Both the position numbers and the translations under genes were made by a program. The notes beneath the pieces were generated by a model. It had not been told where the DNA came from and ran no database searches. It was given only the letters and a program-made list of their open reading frames with translations. Below, one piece after another: positions 1 through 26,419 of a stretch of DNA of 64,000 bases. The stretch is from Druceiella hillmani. Lineage: Eukaryota > Arthropoda > Insecta > Lepidoptera > Hepialidae. The stretch's first letter is position 1. Each line of letters starts with the position of its first letter. Location: positions 26,367,001 through 26,431,000 of the forward strand of contig JAYKKI010000005.1 in NCBI GenBank assembly GCA_039881145.1, in the 5' to 3' direction.

Positions 1-2266
1 GTGTGGGTGAAGCAGTAAAAATAATTAATTGAAATCAGTTAACTGTTATTCATTAATTATGGCGTTTTGTTTCATGAGATCTCCGTACGAAATGGAACAT
101 TTAGTGTGGTAAGTTTTTGCATACATTATTATGTACCAAATAATAATGTGTTACAAAAAATATGGATAGTATTTATTGTTGACTGAGATTGTATTCATAC
201 GTATTATGAGTGTGCCAAGAAAAGGTGGTAGTATTAATTTCAGAAGTAATTATAATGTAAAAATATGTTTATTTGATAATATAATTTGATAAAAATGAGA
301 TATATTTTCATATACATATTTCATACATAATAATATGATACGTCTTGTTCGTAATTTTTATATACAAAAATGATAAAGATATTGTGGATTATATAATAGT
401 TCTTTTGAGTTTACGAAGGGATTAGATGTTATATTTACAAATTCAATTTGATTACTTCTGTAATACTTGAATAATATTTGTTCGCAAAATCATTGTGTGT
501 ATCTTATATATTTATAATTATGAGTTATCTCCGTTATATTTATTGACAATCAATGAATACACTTGTTTTGAAATTGATTCTAATTTTACAGCTTGTTTTT
601 GTTGTTACCATTATCTCATCTACTAATAAAGCTCTTCTTTAGGAGAGAAAACAAATTTCTTAACTAATAAAATAATCTTATAAATAAATAAAAAAATTCG
701 ATTTTATATGACTACCCTCCAGAAAAAAATATTTTACAACTATGGAACAAACAACTTTTCATTTATCAGATGAATGTAATATGTTTTTATTCTTTATGTA
801 TATTCCAGAGGTTATGTATGTATAAATGGAATTACATAATTCGAGTAATAAATACTATTTCACCCAATTTTAGGAAGTAATATACAATGAAATAAAAATT
901 TTCCATACTTGAATAATTTATCATTTTATTTTCACGAAAACACACCACTTTTTTCAGAATTGTATTCCAAATTCAACAAAGTTATAAAATTAAAACATAA
1001 TTTATTTCACTGAAATGATTTTTTTCCCGTGTGTGGCCAACAACAGTGATTCGACACTTGGCTTTTTTTTAACAATGATTATGAATTTTTTTCCAGTATT
1101 TGTAAGTAATTTGAATTCATATAGCTTATAACATTTGTTTTGAAAATTTATTTGAAATTATTTTAAATGAAAAATTAGTTTTCAATCTGCCGTAGTTCAC
1201 GAAATATTGTCAAATAATTGAAAAATGAGCAAGGAATTGGTCTTTTAAAAATATAATATCTCGATATATACTTGTAAGTTAAAAAAAGATTTCATCATTT
1301 AGGAAAGAAGAATGCTCACTATATAAGGGGTATTGGGTCCAGAAAAAAAATTAATTGTGCACAAATAACACATTATTTTGTGACACATTATATTTTAAAG
1401 TTTAAAAATATTATGACGATAATTAATAAAAATTTTGTTTTTATTACTCTGCATGTTTTAAATATTTATAAAACTAGGTCATAGTTACTAGCAAACTTTC
1501 TCTATTAGGATATGAACACCCTAAAATAAAGACAAGATGGTGGTTATGAAGATTAGCACCACCTAGCGCAATGTTTCAACTTTCAAGTATTCTGCTTTAC
1601 CTTTGTTAAAGTTTATATTGAGGGGTGCAGAAAGCTAAAATTTATATATAATATGTGTCATAAATACATTAAAAGATTCATTGTTTACATTCATACTGTC
1701 TATGTCAAACACAACAGTCTGTGAGTAAACAGTCGCACAGAGTAGAAATAGTTGCAAAGAATTTTAAAACGTCAGATTGACTGAATAAGTTTCGAGCTGT
1801 CTGATTTCAAATGTTTCTTTTTAATAGTCTGTGGAGTGAATGTCAAGGCAAAAAAGCATTTATTTTATATTTTGTGTAATATACATCCGTTTTTTTATAT
1901 ATTAGAAAAATACAGCTTGTTTAATATACACCTGTCGCAAAAAGAAAAATCTATCAGTTTGCTTAACATATCTGTTGCAAAAGGAAAATTTTGTAGCAGC
2001 AATCTGAATTAACTTACTCTCGCCTACCTACTAGTGTTTTCAATGAAGTGAGCAGGTATGTACTTTCCGATCGAATTTCAACCACTGGACGACCACTAAT
2101 TCTAAATAAACAGTTAACGTTTGTTCCCTTTATTGGTGCAAATGAATGTGTTCTCTGCTTTTTCCAGCTTTACATGGACAATTATGTAACATATATATAT
2201 ATATATAGGATAAATTAATTATACAATGCGATAATTTTTTAATTTTCTCTTTACAAGTTTGTCATT
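1..2266. other. Gene-free AT-rich flank downstream of KAT6
   Basis: No exon-like open frame or RNA gene is visible on either strand. The stretch is AT-rich with many short homopolymer runs. A short (TA)n run sits at 2190-2208. A slightly GC-richer patch at about 1990-2110 was inspected and has no coding signal. The KAT6 gene appears to finish just to the right, so this is probably 3' flank, although a further downstream KAT6 exon cannot be excluded. Confidence 0.6.
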
Positions 2267-2272
2267 TTTATT
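2267..2272 (-). promoter_or_regulatory. Poly(A) signal of KAT6
   Basis: The minus strand reads AATAAA here, about 60 nt past the KAT6 stop codon at 2333-2335. Its spacing suits cleavage of the KAT6 transcript at about 2240-2255. In AT-rich DNA such hexamers also occur by chance. Confidence 0.45.
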
Positions 2273-2332
2273 CTCATAACATCTGAGCCCAACTATTGTC
2301 GTAATGCAGAATTTCTAGTAATCTTTTTGGAG

Positions 2333-15882
<13,550 letters not shown>

Positions 15883-16330
15883 AATTATTATTTTAGACTA
15901 TTATGAACAAAGTAACGGTGCAAAATTAAAGTTTGTGAAATGTCAACACCCATTGTATTTTCGCGCCTCGAACAAAACTCCCACATATTCGTAGGGATGA
16001 TTCACTTTCGAAGAGCTGAGCCAAAAGATCAGCTCCACTGTCTAAAACTGTCGATCTTCAACACAAATTGTTAACTAAATATGAGTACATGACATATTAT
16101 GACCCGCAGGTGAGTTTATATGGGACGGACAAACATCCGACGGCGGCCATCTTGTGACAATCTAAATTTACGTAGCAGGACATACGACCTGCTCTTTGCT
16201 TAGAGCTAATCATCAACAAAACAAAAACTTCAACCTTATTATTCGAGCCAAAGAAACAAATTGAGAGCTTTAGATTAATTAGAAACACATTTTTATCGAA
16301 ATATAATAGCGTACAAGCAAAAGCGGCTCG
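15883..16330 (-). promoter_or_regulatory. Likely KAT6 5' UTR and promoter
   Basis: Sequence is GC-richer than its surroundings and lies directly upstream of the KAT6 start. At 16141-16157 the minus strand reads GTCACAAGATGGCCGCC, close to the YY1/Pho-type core (GCCAT) found in many housekeeping promoters. No TATA box is clear. The transcription start was not located. The small open frame at 16097-16288 (minus) has no family resemblance and is not called. Confidence 0.4.
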
Positions 16331-18100
16331 TTAGCTTCCCGGTATGATTTCACTTAAATACTTATTATTAAATTATTATGATGATCTAATTCTATTTGTT
16401 ATAAACGGAAAATTACACAATACATAAATAAAAACACTATGATAATCTCCCAAATCACTAAAATACTGTAATAGCTTACGAAAACATTCACAAAACACTA
16501 ACAAAAGGCTGCTTCAAAATGGCCATTAACCAGTAATACCATATGTAAATATTAATTTCCTTGGCAATTATTTTGTTCTTTCATGTACACCTTAATTTAT
16601 AGGCGCAAAACATATAAAACAATGTTCATTATGAATCCGTATTTTGTAATGCGGTATCATTTTACTTCAAAATTGAACAATGTTTCTATTACATGCAATA
16701 CTGTGGCTACCGACAGAATATTGAAAAAGCATGCCTTTGTTTAATTTTTTCATATTCTATGTCACTATATATTAAATAATACCTTCTGTAAACATATAAT
16801 TTTCGTACATTACTGACATCGTAATTAACATAATAAAAATTTCATGAAAATTGAGAGTAAGTATTAATAGGGTAAAGAAATGTGTGGAACAAAAAAATAA
16901 ATATTACATTTATATAGAGTACGTATTAACAATAATTATAATTTAGATAAGATGAGATGTTAAAAAAGCTATCTATTTATGAATGTTTTTACTGGTTTAA
17001 AAAAATTATTATACGGAACTGCAAGGTAATTAAATTAAATTGGAAGAATTATTTTGGAACTTAGAATAAAAATAATGCATTACGTAGATATGTTAACTTT
17101 ATTATTAATATCTTAAAAAATTGAGATCAGCTGTAACTGTAAAAGTAATTATTTGTAATAGTAAAACTTTACTCTCTGCTATCTTAATTTATACATGTAG
17201 ATAAGATGGCCATTCAAATGAGGTAAAAATATCAGTAGTGTAGCTACTGGTTTGACTCTTTTTCTAACTGTTCTAAGTTGCCCTGGCACGACATATGAAT
17301 CAAAGAGAAAATATTTTTTTATTCTTTGTTTTGTCTATAATTTCTTTCTAACCTAAAATATATGAAGGCCTACAATAATGAAGACACAATGAACAGCCAA
17401 GTTTTTGTAAATTAAAATGAAAACATATCAATTTTATGTGAAAACAAGCACACACATATGAGTATATCATATTAATAAAAAAATGGCCATCTAACCTAAT
17501 TTTACCGATGAATTGGCTATATATTAAAATCTGGCGTGATTTAATAGTGTATAATTCATTTTGAGGTTAAATTATCAAGAGGCGATTATATTTAACAAAA
17601 ACACGAAAACAATAACCAATACAATAATTCATATTGTTTAGTATATTTGTCTGATTCGCTATAATAGAGTTCAGTGCTTTAGCATACAGCGACCATTAGA
17701 CGTTCCATCATATTTAAGAAATACTCATGGATTGATGAAAGAATGATCATCTAAGTATAACGATTGAGAGATTATTCAAGGAATTTTTATAATAAGTTGA
17801 TCAGTTTTTTGTCAATTGGTCAGTATTTTTCAACATGTTTGAGCGTTTAATGGTCGCCTGTAATCTGTGGTCAGTCGCTTTTCTATTGAAGTACTTTGGT
17901 TGAATTTATCATTTGTTTTTTTTTTCAAATTGGCGACAATGTGAAAATTATGTGTATCAATTGTGCGTGTCAAAATTAATTTAACACGAGAAAATTTCTT
18001 TCAACGATTTTTTATGACTTTCGTTTTGGTTTCATTTAATAAGAAAGTTACAATCAATTTTGACTGGTATTCCATGTTATTGTTTACTACTGGTTCATAC
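16331..18100. other. Gene-free AT-rich intergenic DNA
   Basis: No exon, RNA gene or recognisable repeat was found. GCCAT-containing words recur (near 16515, 17205 and 17483), probably by chance. Confidence 0.55.
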
Positions 18101-18169
18101 TAGTTCAATTGTGGTGGTTTCAATCCCGCTGATATGCGTGAGGGACGTCCCTCAACAGCGATAACCAAA

Positions 18170-18970
18170 AATTACATCAACATTGTGCAGATCTTGATAA
18201 AGAGTTACAAGAGAGTAACCAATTTCAAATTCAGGCACGTCAGTCAAGAACAGAAAATTTTACATTCAAACATTTAGGCGTCAGGAACTTTTGTAGTCAA
18301 TAGATACTCTATAATTTGACCGAAGCTCAAAAACACCATCGCGTTGGTCAGAGTCGCCAAATGTTAGAAAAGTTCAAGAAGGTCATTCAAAAACTATATT
18401 CAGCATCGTCAGGTGCGACGAAAGCCGGATTACTTTAATAACACGTTAAGAAACAGTCTACGCAGTAGGTGTTTCCTTGAGAGTTGCCTACCAAGATGAA
18501 GAAATGAAGAAGTGCTGGAAAAAAGATGTTCGCCTCGTTCTTCCGACGAACGAGTTATTATGCAGCAATTTTTCAGGAAAATAAAATAACAATTACCTCC
18601 AATCTGCGGTAATTGTAGTTTTATTATACCAGCATTTGTTTATACTTTGCTTTGAAAAAAGTTCGAAACCAACACCCTCACAATGAAATTCTCATCTATC
18701 ACGATAACGTCTCTGCAGACTCAGACGAACGACTGAGTATTTGACTACAAAGGGTATTTAATTAGGTATTACCACCATATAGTTTCGATCTCGCATCATT
18801 CGATTTCTATTTATTCTTAACAACAAATAATAAGTTGCGAAGACTTCGATTCCTGTAGAAAAGTGGTGATTGTGGAAAAGACATCCAAGGGTTGACTGAC
18901 TGTCTCAGTGGTTTCATCGAAAGAAATGATTCATAGAATATCATGAAAGATATTTTGAAAAATGATAAAT
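18170..18970 (+). pseudogene. Fossil mariner-type transposase
   Basis: Decayed cut-and-paste transposase. A frame near 18313-18380 reads LTEAQKHHRVGQSRQMLEKF-like sequence, matching the stretch just before the first catalytic Asp in mariner proteins. At 18695-18705 a frame reads IYHDN, equal to the HDN motif with the second Asp. At 18772-18813 the same frame reads PPYSFDLASFDFYLF, the PPYSPDLAPSD motif with the third Asp. The two Asp codons (18703 and 18802) are in frame with 32 residues between them, near the mariner spacing of 34. In-frame TGA and TAG stops lie between them and frames shift elsewhere, so it is dead. Terminal repeats were not identified. The minus-strand open frame at 18807-19121 is a shadow. 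Confidence 0.7.
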
Positions 18971-19236
18971 AAATTACGAACTTGCTATTTGGTCCATTTT
19001 TTATATTCCAAGAACTTTTAGTGTTACTTAACATACAAGCAAAATTATGAAAAAAATGACTGAATGTCTTTATGAACCCAATCAGCAGGAAAATCTTTAA
19101 TTTCAAATTCATTTGTGCCATGAAACTCTTTACTTTAAAGTAACGTATTTTATATCGTTAATGTATTGAACATAAAATTAAGAACCGTATAATTATTTCA
19201 TGGGCATTTTGCTATAAAAGTCAATGTCATTTAAGT

Positions 19237-19280
19237 CAATCGACTTGTCGATTTGTGGCACGAAATCAACAAGTCGATTG
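19237..19280. repeat. 18-bp inverted repeat
   Basis: Arms 19237-19254 and 19263-19280 pair with one mismatch around an 8-base loop. Function unknown; it may be the tip of a small foldback element. Confidence 0.6.
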
Positions 19281-19579
19281 TAATATATTTAAAATATACA
19301 ATTTCAATAGAACAAATACAGTTTAGCAATTTGTACCTACAAATTAAATAAAGTAAAAGCATTTTTCAATAATTTCTTTTATTGCAGTAATCACTAACGG
19401 TTATTGTTTTTGTTTATACTTTCATAAAAAGAAAAAATGGCGCAACTTTCATTTGCACTAAACAGCATTTGTGATAGTTTCATGGTATATTTATTCCCTA
19501 TCTAAAGTAAATAAAATCTCATATTGTTTGTAAATACACTTACTATTTATATTTACGCCTTAATTTCTTATATTGGGAC

Positions 19580-19996
19580 TAGCATTGCCAGACGTCCAGT
19601 ATTTCCCGGGACACCCATATTCTCTAAACGTCCCATATTTTTAGTTATATTTGAAGTATCCCACCGAGACAATAGCTATCTTATATTTTTCAAATTAGTA
19701 ATGAACAAGACTATACACGATATATACAAAACAATACAAATCAAAAGAATCACAAAAAATCAAAAGAATTCATCGATCAATGATAATTGAACAAAGATGG
19801 CATGCGTCACTGTTAGCGATTTTCTAATTACCCGTCCACATAATTACACCAACAAATTACTTATTAAATTTTAAAGACAAAATATGATTTTCTTTTTCCT
19901 ATTTTAGTTCTATAAAAAAGGATGATTTGTATGAATATATTTGTCACTTTTTCGCTATCTGCTACCAATAGACGTAAAAATTTGGCAACCCTAATC
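19580..19996. mobile_element. Possible hAT-like MITE
   Basis: The left edge reads TAGCATTGCCAGACGTC and the right edge, on the minus strand, TAGGGTTGCCAAATTTTTAC followed by GTC. These share TAG-n2-TTGCCA and a nearby ACGTC, resembling hAT terminal repeats. No convincing 8-bp target duplication was found. No transposase is encoded; the plus frame at 19524-19790 runs across the left edge and is not called as a gene. Confidence 0.35.
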
Positions 19997-21340
19997 GCAA
20001 ATGTCCTTAAAATTGTCTATGAAATGAATTAACCGCGAATTTTAAGTATAGGTCATTGGGATGACGATACAATTTTTATTATTTTATCCATATTGAAATA
20101 ATCTTTGACATATTAAGTAAATGTGTAATTTTAAATTATTATACTTGCAAACATATTAAGCAATAGTATTATTAATTCTACAATTATATTTAATCTAAAA
20201 AATTATTTCAATTTTACTCCTTTATTATGTATTAAGAAACAATTACTTTTATTTCAGTTTTTTCATTACTTTCAAATCCTTTTTTATTTAATTTTGTTAT
20301 TTCACAAGATTGGCAATTTTTTTTCCATTTTTGGTAAAAATGATGAAAAGCAAAAAGATAAGTGAATATGCTAGATCATTTTACCCTTTCGTATTATTAT
20401 TTTTGGGGATACGCTTAACAAAACATACTTTCATTTTAGCTATTTGATAGTATTTTGGGGATAAACTTAACAAAACATACTTTCATTTTAATTTTTATAA
20501 AATGTACATTCTAGAACACTCAAATTCGTATTAAAAAAAAATATTCATAATTGAAACTATTAGTTTTTCAATATTTCTCTTATAATTAAAAATTAAGATA
20601 ATTGTTTATTACTTTTAAACCTAACATTTGAATAGAAACACTTGATGAAATTAAGAATTGTAAGTAGGAATTTTTCTGTATGGATGAAATTATACTGTTA
20701 TATCAATAGAAGAAATAGAAAAAGTCAGAAGCAAAAACTAATGTTACAAAATTATACTACTAAATACTATGTTAAATTATAACCAAATATTTCTTAAAAA
20801 GTCAGTGCTTTTGAGGCATGTCTAAAAGTTAGCCTTAGTTACTTCTTTTTGTATTTATGTTGGTATACCTTTCATAATTAATTAAATATACAGCCAATTA
20901 ATAATTCAATACCTCTCCAGATTAAAAATTTAAAAGGTGACAATAATTTGACACATTCTTTTTAAGTGTGGTAGAGGGTATTTGCAATTGTTGTGACAAA
21001 TACAATGCCTGTCTGATTTTGCTTTTATGTAAAATTATTTAACATTTTCAGTTTTTTCACAAACAACCAATTTTTATTGTAGCAAAAATAAAAAAAAACA
21101 GCATTTAGCTTAAATTTCCTATTTTTGTTTATCGAGATCTCATTAAATCGGTACAAAAAAGTTGAGAACTAATTACATAACTTCAGAACGTAATTAAAAA
21201 AATACCAATGAGTTTTACACAAATTATATCATTTATTTTTTAAAGCAATTATTGCTTTAAAAGAGCCTGACTAAATTTTTCATACAAATTACTTTAAAAA
21301 CTACCTCGTCTTATTACTAATCTAACGAATGTTGCACATA
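19997..21340. other. Gene-free AT-rich DNA
   Basis: No gene or element was recognised. A 21-23 base phrase (AACAAAACATACTTTCATTTT) occurs twice, at about 20418 and 20469, a local direct duplication of roughly 50 bp. Confidence 0.5.
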
Positions 21341-21379
21341 GTTCAATAAAAAATGCTAATAAAGGTAGACTCTAAATTC

Positions 21380-22200
21380 TTTTTCTATTCCAGCCAAGTG
21401 AAAGTGATACTAATACTTCGGATAGTATTGGAAGCAGTCATGACTCTGTGTAAACTTAAAATAGCATGTTTCATTTGTCGGAGGTGGCAGTTGTATTGTG
21501 AACATAGCAGGGCTAGTTTTTATAAAACTAACATAGTTTGTGGATATGGGTTTATGCTCCCTAATTGGAAAGCTTTTTATAATAGTGTTAGTGTATTAAC
21601 TATGCTTGACAACGAATATCACACACGTAAGTGTTTTTAGTACAAATGTAATCGAGAAACAGGAAGAGTCGAGAGGTGACATATTGATGCTGGTAAACCA
21701 CCTGTTTATGACATTTATAATGATGAAGCGTTATTGGGCATTTCCACCTTCAACTTCTGCCAACATCATAGCTCATCTTGGGGTATTGCAATGGGAAGTT
21801 ATGTGGTCCATGGTGTGGCTTATACCCATACCATTACACACCTGTCTGTCAAAACAGTGGAAGAGGGAAATACAATCCAAAGAATGAATTTTGTCATTTA
21901 TTATTAACATTAATACCAAAAACCCAAATTTCTCAGAAAAAATTCTTTGAACCAATTATGTCAAGTTTGACCAAGATGGTATTACCAATTACCACAATGG
22001 CTGTTATTGGTCACAAAAAAAGCCGGGAAGTAAGAAAATGCTTTCCTAATGCCTGTTTTCACTCAGTGTATGAATAGGTAAGATAAACAGCCATATAGTG
22101 GGATTCCACTTTCTGCCGCCCAATCTATATGGAGAAAACGATTTTTTGTAAGAAACCATTTAGCAGAGTTGATGGATGACAATGATGGGTTGCAGGAAAA
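21380..22200 (+). pseudogene. Unidentified decayed coding-like stretch
   Basis: All three plus frames carry open stretches (for example 21353-21640, 21606-21887, 21778-22077) and base composition rises above the surroundings. One frame starts with a Ser/Asp-rich phrase (ESDTNTSDSIGSSHDSV). No frame is continuous and I recognise no family. It runs directly into an interspersed repeat (22197 onward), so it may be the eroded body of that element or a processed pseudogene. Confidence 0.3.
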
Positions 22201-22812
22201 CTAAGCGATAATTCTAGATGTCATAATTGTTTAAATATGCATATTGTTTTTACACCTATGATATTAGGCGATATATTTTTCTGTTACAGCAGACTTTCTC
22301 AGAAAGCATGCGATGTAGTAACCTGAAATTTGGTATAGTAATACATCTTATTAACATATTTTGCATGAACTTTTTAAAAATATTCACATAAGAATCGAAG
22401 GAGCAAATAAATGCCTTCAAAATTTTTATTTTATCTATCAGATGGAGAATCATTAAAAAGGGCTTTATTATTATTATTATTTTTAAAAACATGTGCCAAA
22501 ATTGAGTTTATTTTCAAAACTACATACCACAAATCATGAAAAAAAACAGGGTTGGTAAAATCTGACTAGAAAATTATAAGTTACAGTGATTTATCCTAAA
22601 TCGTATAATTTTTCAAATATGCTTTTATATATAATATTTTCACACCTGTGAGAGATATGTAGGCAATACAGTTACGTTGTGAAAATTTAATAATTGTAGA
22701 TAATTTAAAAATAAACACTAGGTACCCTTATTTGTTTATATGCGCCTAATTGTTTACGGAACCATCGTAGTGCAAGTTATATTCAGGCTTGACAGGTTTT
22801 TATATAATGAGA
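22197..22812. repeat. Interspersed repeat, copy A
   Basis: This stretch resembles 60098-60330 plus 60900-61062. Shared landmarks include TTCTAGATGTCAT, TTTTTACACC, a GCGATGTAG/GCAATGTAG block, and the end phrase GCTTGACAGGTTTTTAT. Copy B carries an extra ~570 bp absent here. The family was not identified. Confidence 0.6.
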
Positions 22813-23640
22813 TTATTTTTCTTATGCTAGTATAATTCTTTTAGCCGTTAGTTGCCTTATTAAATTTTTTATTCCACAACTCAACTTCTCGTGAAAGAGG
22901 TGATGTGGCAAGCGTGTTAATTTATATCAGATATTAGTTCAATGATTAAGTTACATAACAGTTAAAGTCCCATCAAAATTCATTTAGTCATGTTTATGTG
23001 AGTTCTAAAAATTATTGTTTTAATAACTGTTCAATATAGACATTAAGTAACAATTACTATGTAAGAAATGTTCAGTCCTAGAACAACCGTGCTATGATTT
23101 TATTACGTATATAAATTATTTTGAGAAATAAAATATTTCGATTTTCAAGGATAAAAAATGAAAGTGATGTAAAACAAACTTGCCATAGGACTAACTGCAT
23201 GTTAGTGGTCTCCCTCCTGCCGCATCACTATCAAAAATATAAAGATTGTAAAATTCATTTTAATTCTTTTTAATATCAATTTAAGGCTTCTAAAATTTAT
23301 TGTCTATAAAAACTTAAATGAAAATATTTGTTTCATTAACCATCAAATGTTAAATGTCAACTTCAAAAAAACTTATTAAAGTTCTAACTTTAATAAGTTG
23401 TACATTCGAAACAAATGCGTATATTTTCCTTACTCTTTATGACGTTTTTGTGTAAACACGTTTCAAATATAGGAAATACTTTGTTTTATTAATTCTTTTA
23501 ATATTGGTTGTACTTCATTTCAATCATATAACATAATATATGTACACCATCTATATATGCACATAGATAATATTGTGAAACAAAACTATTAAGCTAGCAT
23601 TAAATGACATGGTATTATTTCACCAATTAAAAATGGGTTT
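22813..23640. other. Gene-free AT-rich DNA
   Basis: No gene seen. Contains a perfect 14-bp hairpin with arms 23370-23383 and 23386-23399 and a 2-base loop. Confidence 0.5.
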
Positions 23641-24895
23641 TTAAATAATTTAGTCCTTTGACCACCAACAAATTCTAAATTAAACTTGTACTGCATGCCA
23701 TGCTGATTTCCGGGCAGAAAAGAGAATGCTGTGCCGCTATTGCCTTAGTTAATTAGTCAATGTCTATAGATTGCACATTCTCTGTTAATATAACACATAA
23801 GTATTAATCTTTAAACCGAGGAATAAGAAAATTTATTCCAAGTTTATTAGAGTTTCAATAATATTAGAATATCAAGTATTGTAAGTAGAATTTGAATTTT
23901 TATTTTGAAAATTTGAAATTTACAGTCAAATATTTACATGCATAAAACGTTAACCAAAAAAAATTATCTCGTGCTACACAGTACGTTGATTTAATCTTGA
24001 AATTGGGCAGACAAAAGAACGCTGCGCTGTTAACTGTGTTAATTAATAATTTGGTGCCTGTTGTCTGTGCATCCCTCAAACACATAAATGGTATATTTAT
24101 TACAAAGAAATATCTCAATAAGATAATTTATTTCTAAGAACAATTGTTCAAAAATATTAAAATATCATGGTACTCTAACTGGAATTCGAAATACAATGAA
24201 ATGTACAATGCAGTTGCCCGTATCAGTTTTAAAACTATAGTCATACAAATACAGAATGAATGTAACTAATTATGTTACATCGCGGGTTATAAAACGTGAT
24301 GATTTTACATATAAGCAGTATCAAGGTATAAATACTGTGCGCTTTGCCATATCTTATATAAAAAAGAAATTTCGTTCGAGATTAATATCTGTAAAGGGTA
24401 ATAGCCGAAATTAAAACGCAGGCGCAAAGGTTTACGGGTAAAAAATATAAATGTTATAATTTCATTTCTTTAAATCTTCCTAATTTGAATCCAAAATGGA
24501 AAAGTTTTAAGTATAGCTCGGTCTATATCAAAGATAGACATAGGATAAAAATCAGGTGTTCTTTTATATATACATTACATACAATTCTTTTTACTAAGAA
24601 CCCACGTTCTTGGTGATTGTATTATTTATGTGATGTAACACTTTTTCATATTTTTTTGCAACAAGACTTAATAAAATTTATCTCTATATGTATACCATAT
24701 TTAACAAAAATAAAATTACAGTTAGACATATAATCGTTCAATATAAATGTATATTAAGTCTGGTCTATAATTTGAATTACAAGTTGTTTTAAATCTTAGT
24801 TTTTAGCTTATTTAGTGCATTTTGTTTATATGTCATTTATGGGATGGTTCTACGAAACAGAGCATGCTGTGGTGTATATATTACACAATATAATT

Positions 24896-25121
24896 TTAGG
24901 AAAAACTGGTGCTTCCAGCAAAGGGTTTGTGGACCAGTGCTCTTTGATAGCTTAATGTGTAATTTGCATAAACATCCTCATTATTGTTATAAAAATAAAC
25001 ATTTCCGAAACCGTTACATCTGTCCAACGGCCCAGTCTCAAATGGTTCCTGCAAGTCAGTGTGTATGTATAGATTTTTGATGTCCTGTAATCTATCTACC
25101 AAGATGTGATCATATGCCACT
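24896..25121 (-). CDS. Orphan terminal-exon candidate
   Basis: On the minus strand a strong acceptor (TTTTCTCTTCAG) before 25121 opens directly into a frame of about 75 codons ending in TAA at 24896. The peptide is well mixed in composition (DRLQDIKNLYIHTDLQEP, then FETGPLDRCNGFGN) rather than AT-driven, with one Cys and several aromatic residues. I recognise no family. No upstream exons could be linked between here and adenosine kinase. It could be the last exon of an unidentified gene, or a relic inside a piggyBac-like element whose possible ends are at 23652 and 26415. Confidence 0.3.
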
Positions 25122-26395
25122 GAAGAGAAAATCACGCTAATTAGTTACGTACCCATATAGAAGACATAGAAATCTAATAGATAATAAGCACTTTATACTT
25201 GAAATCAATGATACACTAATTTTCTATATCTTCACTAATTTTACCATCCAATAGTCACAAATTCATTGCCCACGAGTAATGGTAAAATTAAAACATAAAT
25301 AGATATAATATCAACCTAATAGATATACAAGTGGACAAATTTATCCGTCGTCGGCGTCAGTGATGTTATCACCTGAATGAATAAGGGTAAGTGTATTGGT
25401 AAGCGGACAGACGTATCTGCTTCTGGACATGTCTTTTATTTCAGTTTATTACCTTATTTAAAGACTTATATTAAACCAACCAAATTGATATACACATTTA
25501 TCGATAGTTTTCTTTATTCGAAGAGAGGTGATATTAAATTGAGTAATCATAGTTTATTAATTAAAATTTAAACTCAAATTTAAGTTAAATTTTATTTAAT
25601 AAAGGATGAATTTTGATTAATAAACACTAAGAATTATGTAATGTGAGTAGATGAGTATTTTATATTTTTTTTTAAACATGATTTAGTTTATTAACAATTA
25701 TCGTATTTACGTTAATAGTATTTCCTAGAAATTAATTAGAATCTTTTTAAAATTATGATATATAAATTAACATACCATTACATCCTTTAGGCACTCTGTT
25801 ATTTCTCAGTATTAAGTAGTATCCAGTGAGCAATGCTCATCAGAATTGTGCTTGAAAGTGCATATTTAGTGAGGGTTTATGTTTATACCAAAATCCGAAG
25901 TGAAAGAAATCATTCTGAATTAATTAAATAATCTATGAATATATATATCTATAGAAAATTTAACATAAGGCTTCGTTCCATTTAGCGCCTTAATTTGTAA
26001 TTATGTTAGACAAAGTTATTACTTCTGTACATGTTAGTTTAATAAAAAAGAACTAATTCATTAAAGATTAAACCAATTCCACGAGCAAACCACATCTAAT
26101 ACTATTTAAACTGTTCTAGTGCATACTCAGGAGCATCACTATGCGACGGATATATCTGTCAACCGGCGTCTGAGCATACACTTTTATCATTTTTGCAGAC
26201 TTTTGTGTTTCACAAATTTCAAAAGAATATTAGTTTTATTTTGCCGTAGATCAGTTTAATTTATTAATATTTTAGTTAATAAATGAAACAATTAGTTTCA
26301 TTTCATAATAATGTGACCCTATTTTCAAATTATAAATGATGGATAGATATATCTGTCGATTGCATCTTGGCCATTTTTCATATAACAAATATATC

Positions 26396-26419
26396 CATTT
26401 TTAGCGGTCAAAGGGTTAA
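26396..26419. mobile_element. Terminus of a piggyBac-like element
   Basis: Reads AGCGGTCAAAGGG followed by TTAA (26416-26419). On the minus strand this is TTAA then CCCTTTGACCGCT, matching piggyBac superfamily ends and their TTAA target site. A weak partner, TTAGTCCTTTGACCACC, lies at 23650-23666, which would make a ~2.77 kb unit. ATATATCTGTC/GACAGATATAT-type words recur at about 26150 and 26345. No transposase was recognised inside. Confidence 0.45.

Noticed and set aside
16097..16288. 63-codon minus frame upstream of KAT6
   Set aside because: No homologue recognised; falls in the likely promoter.
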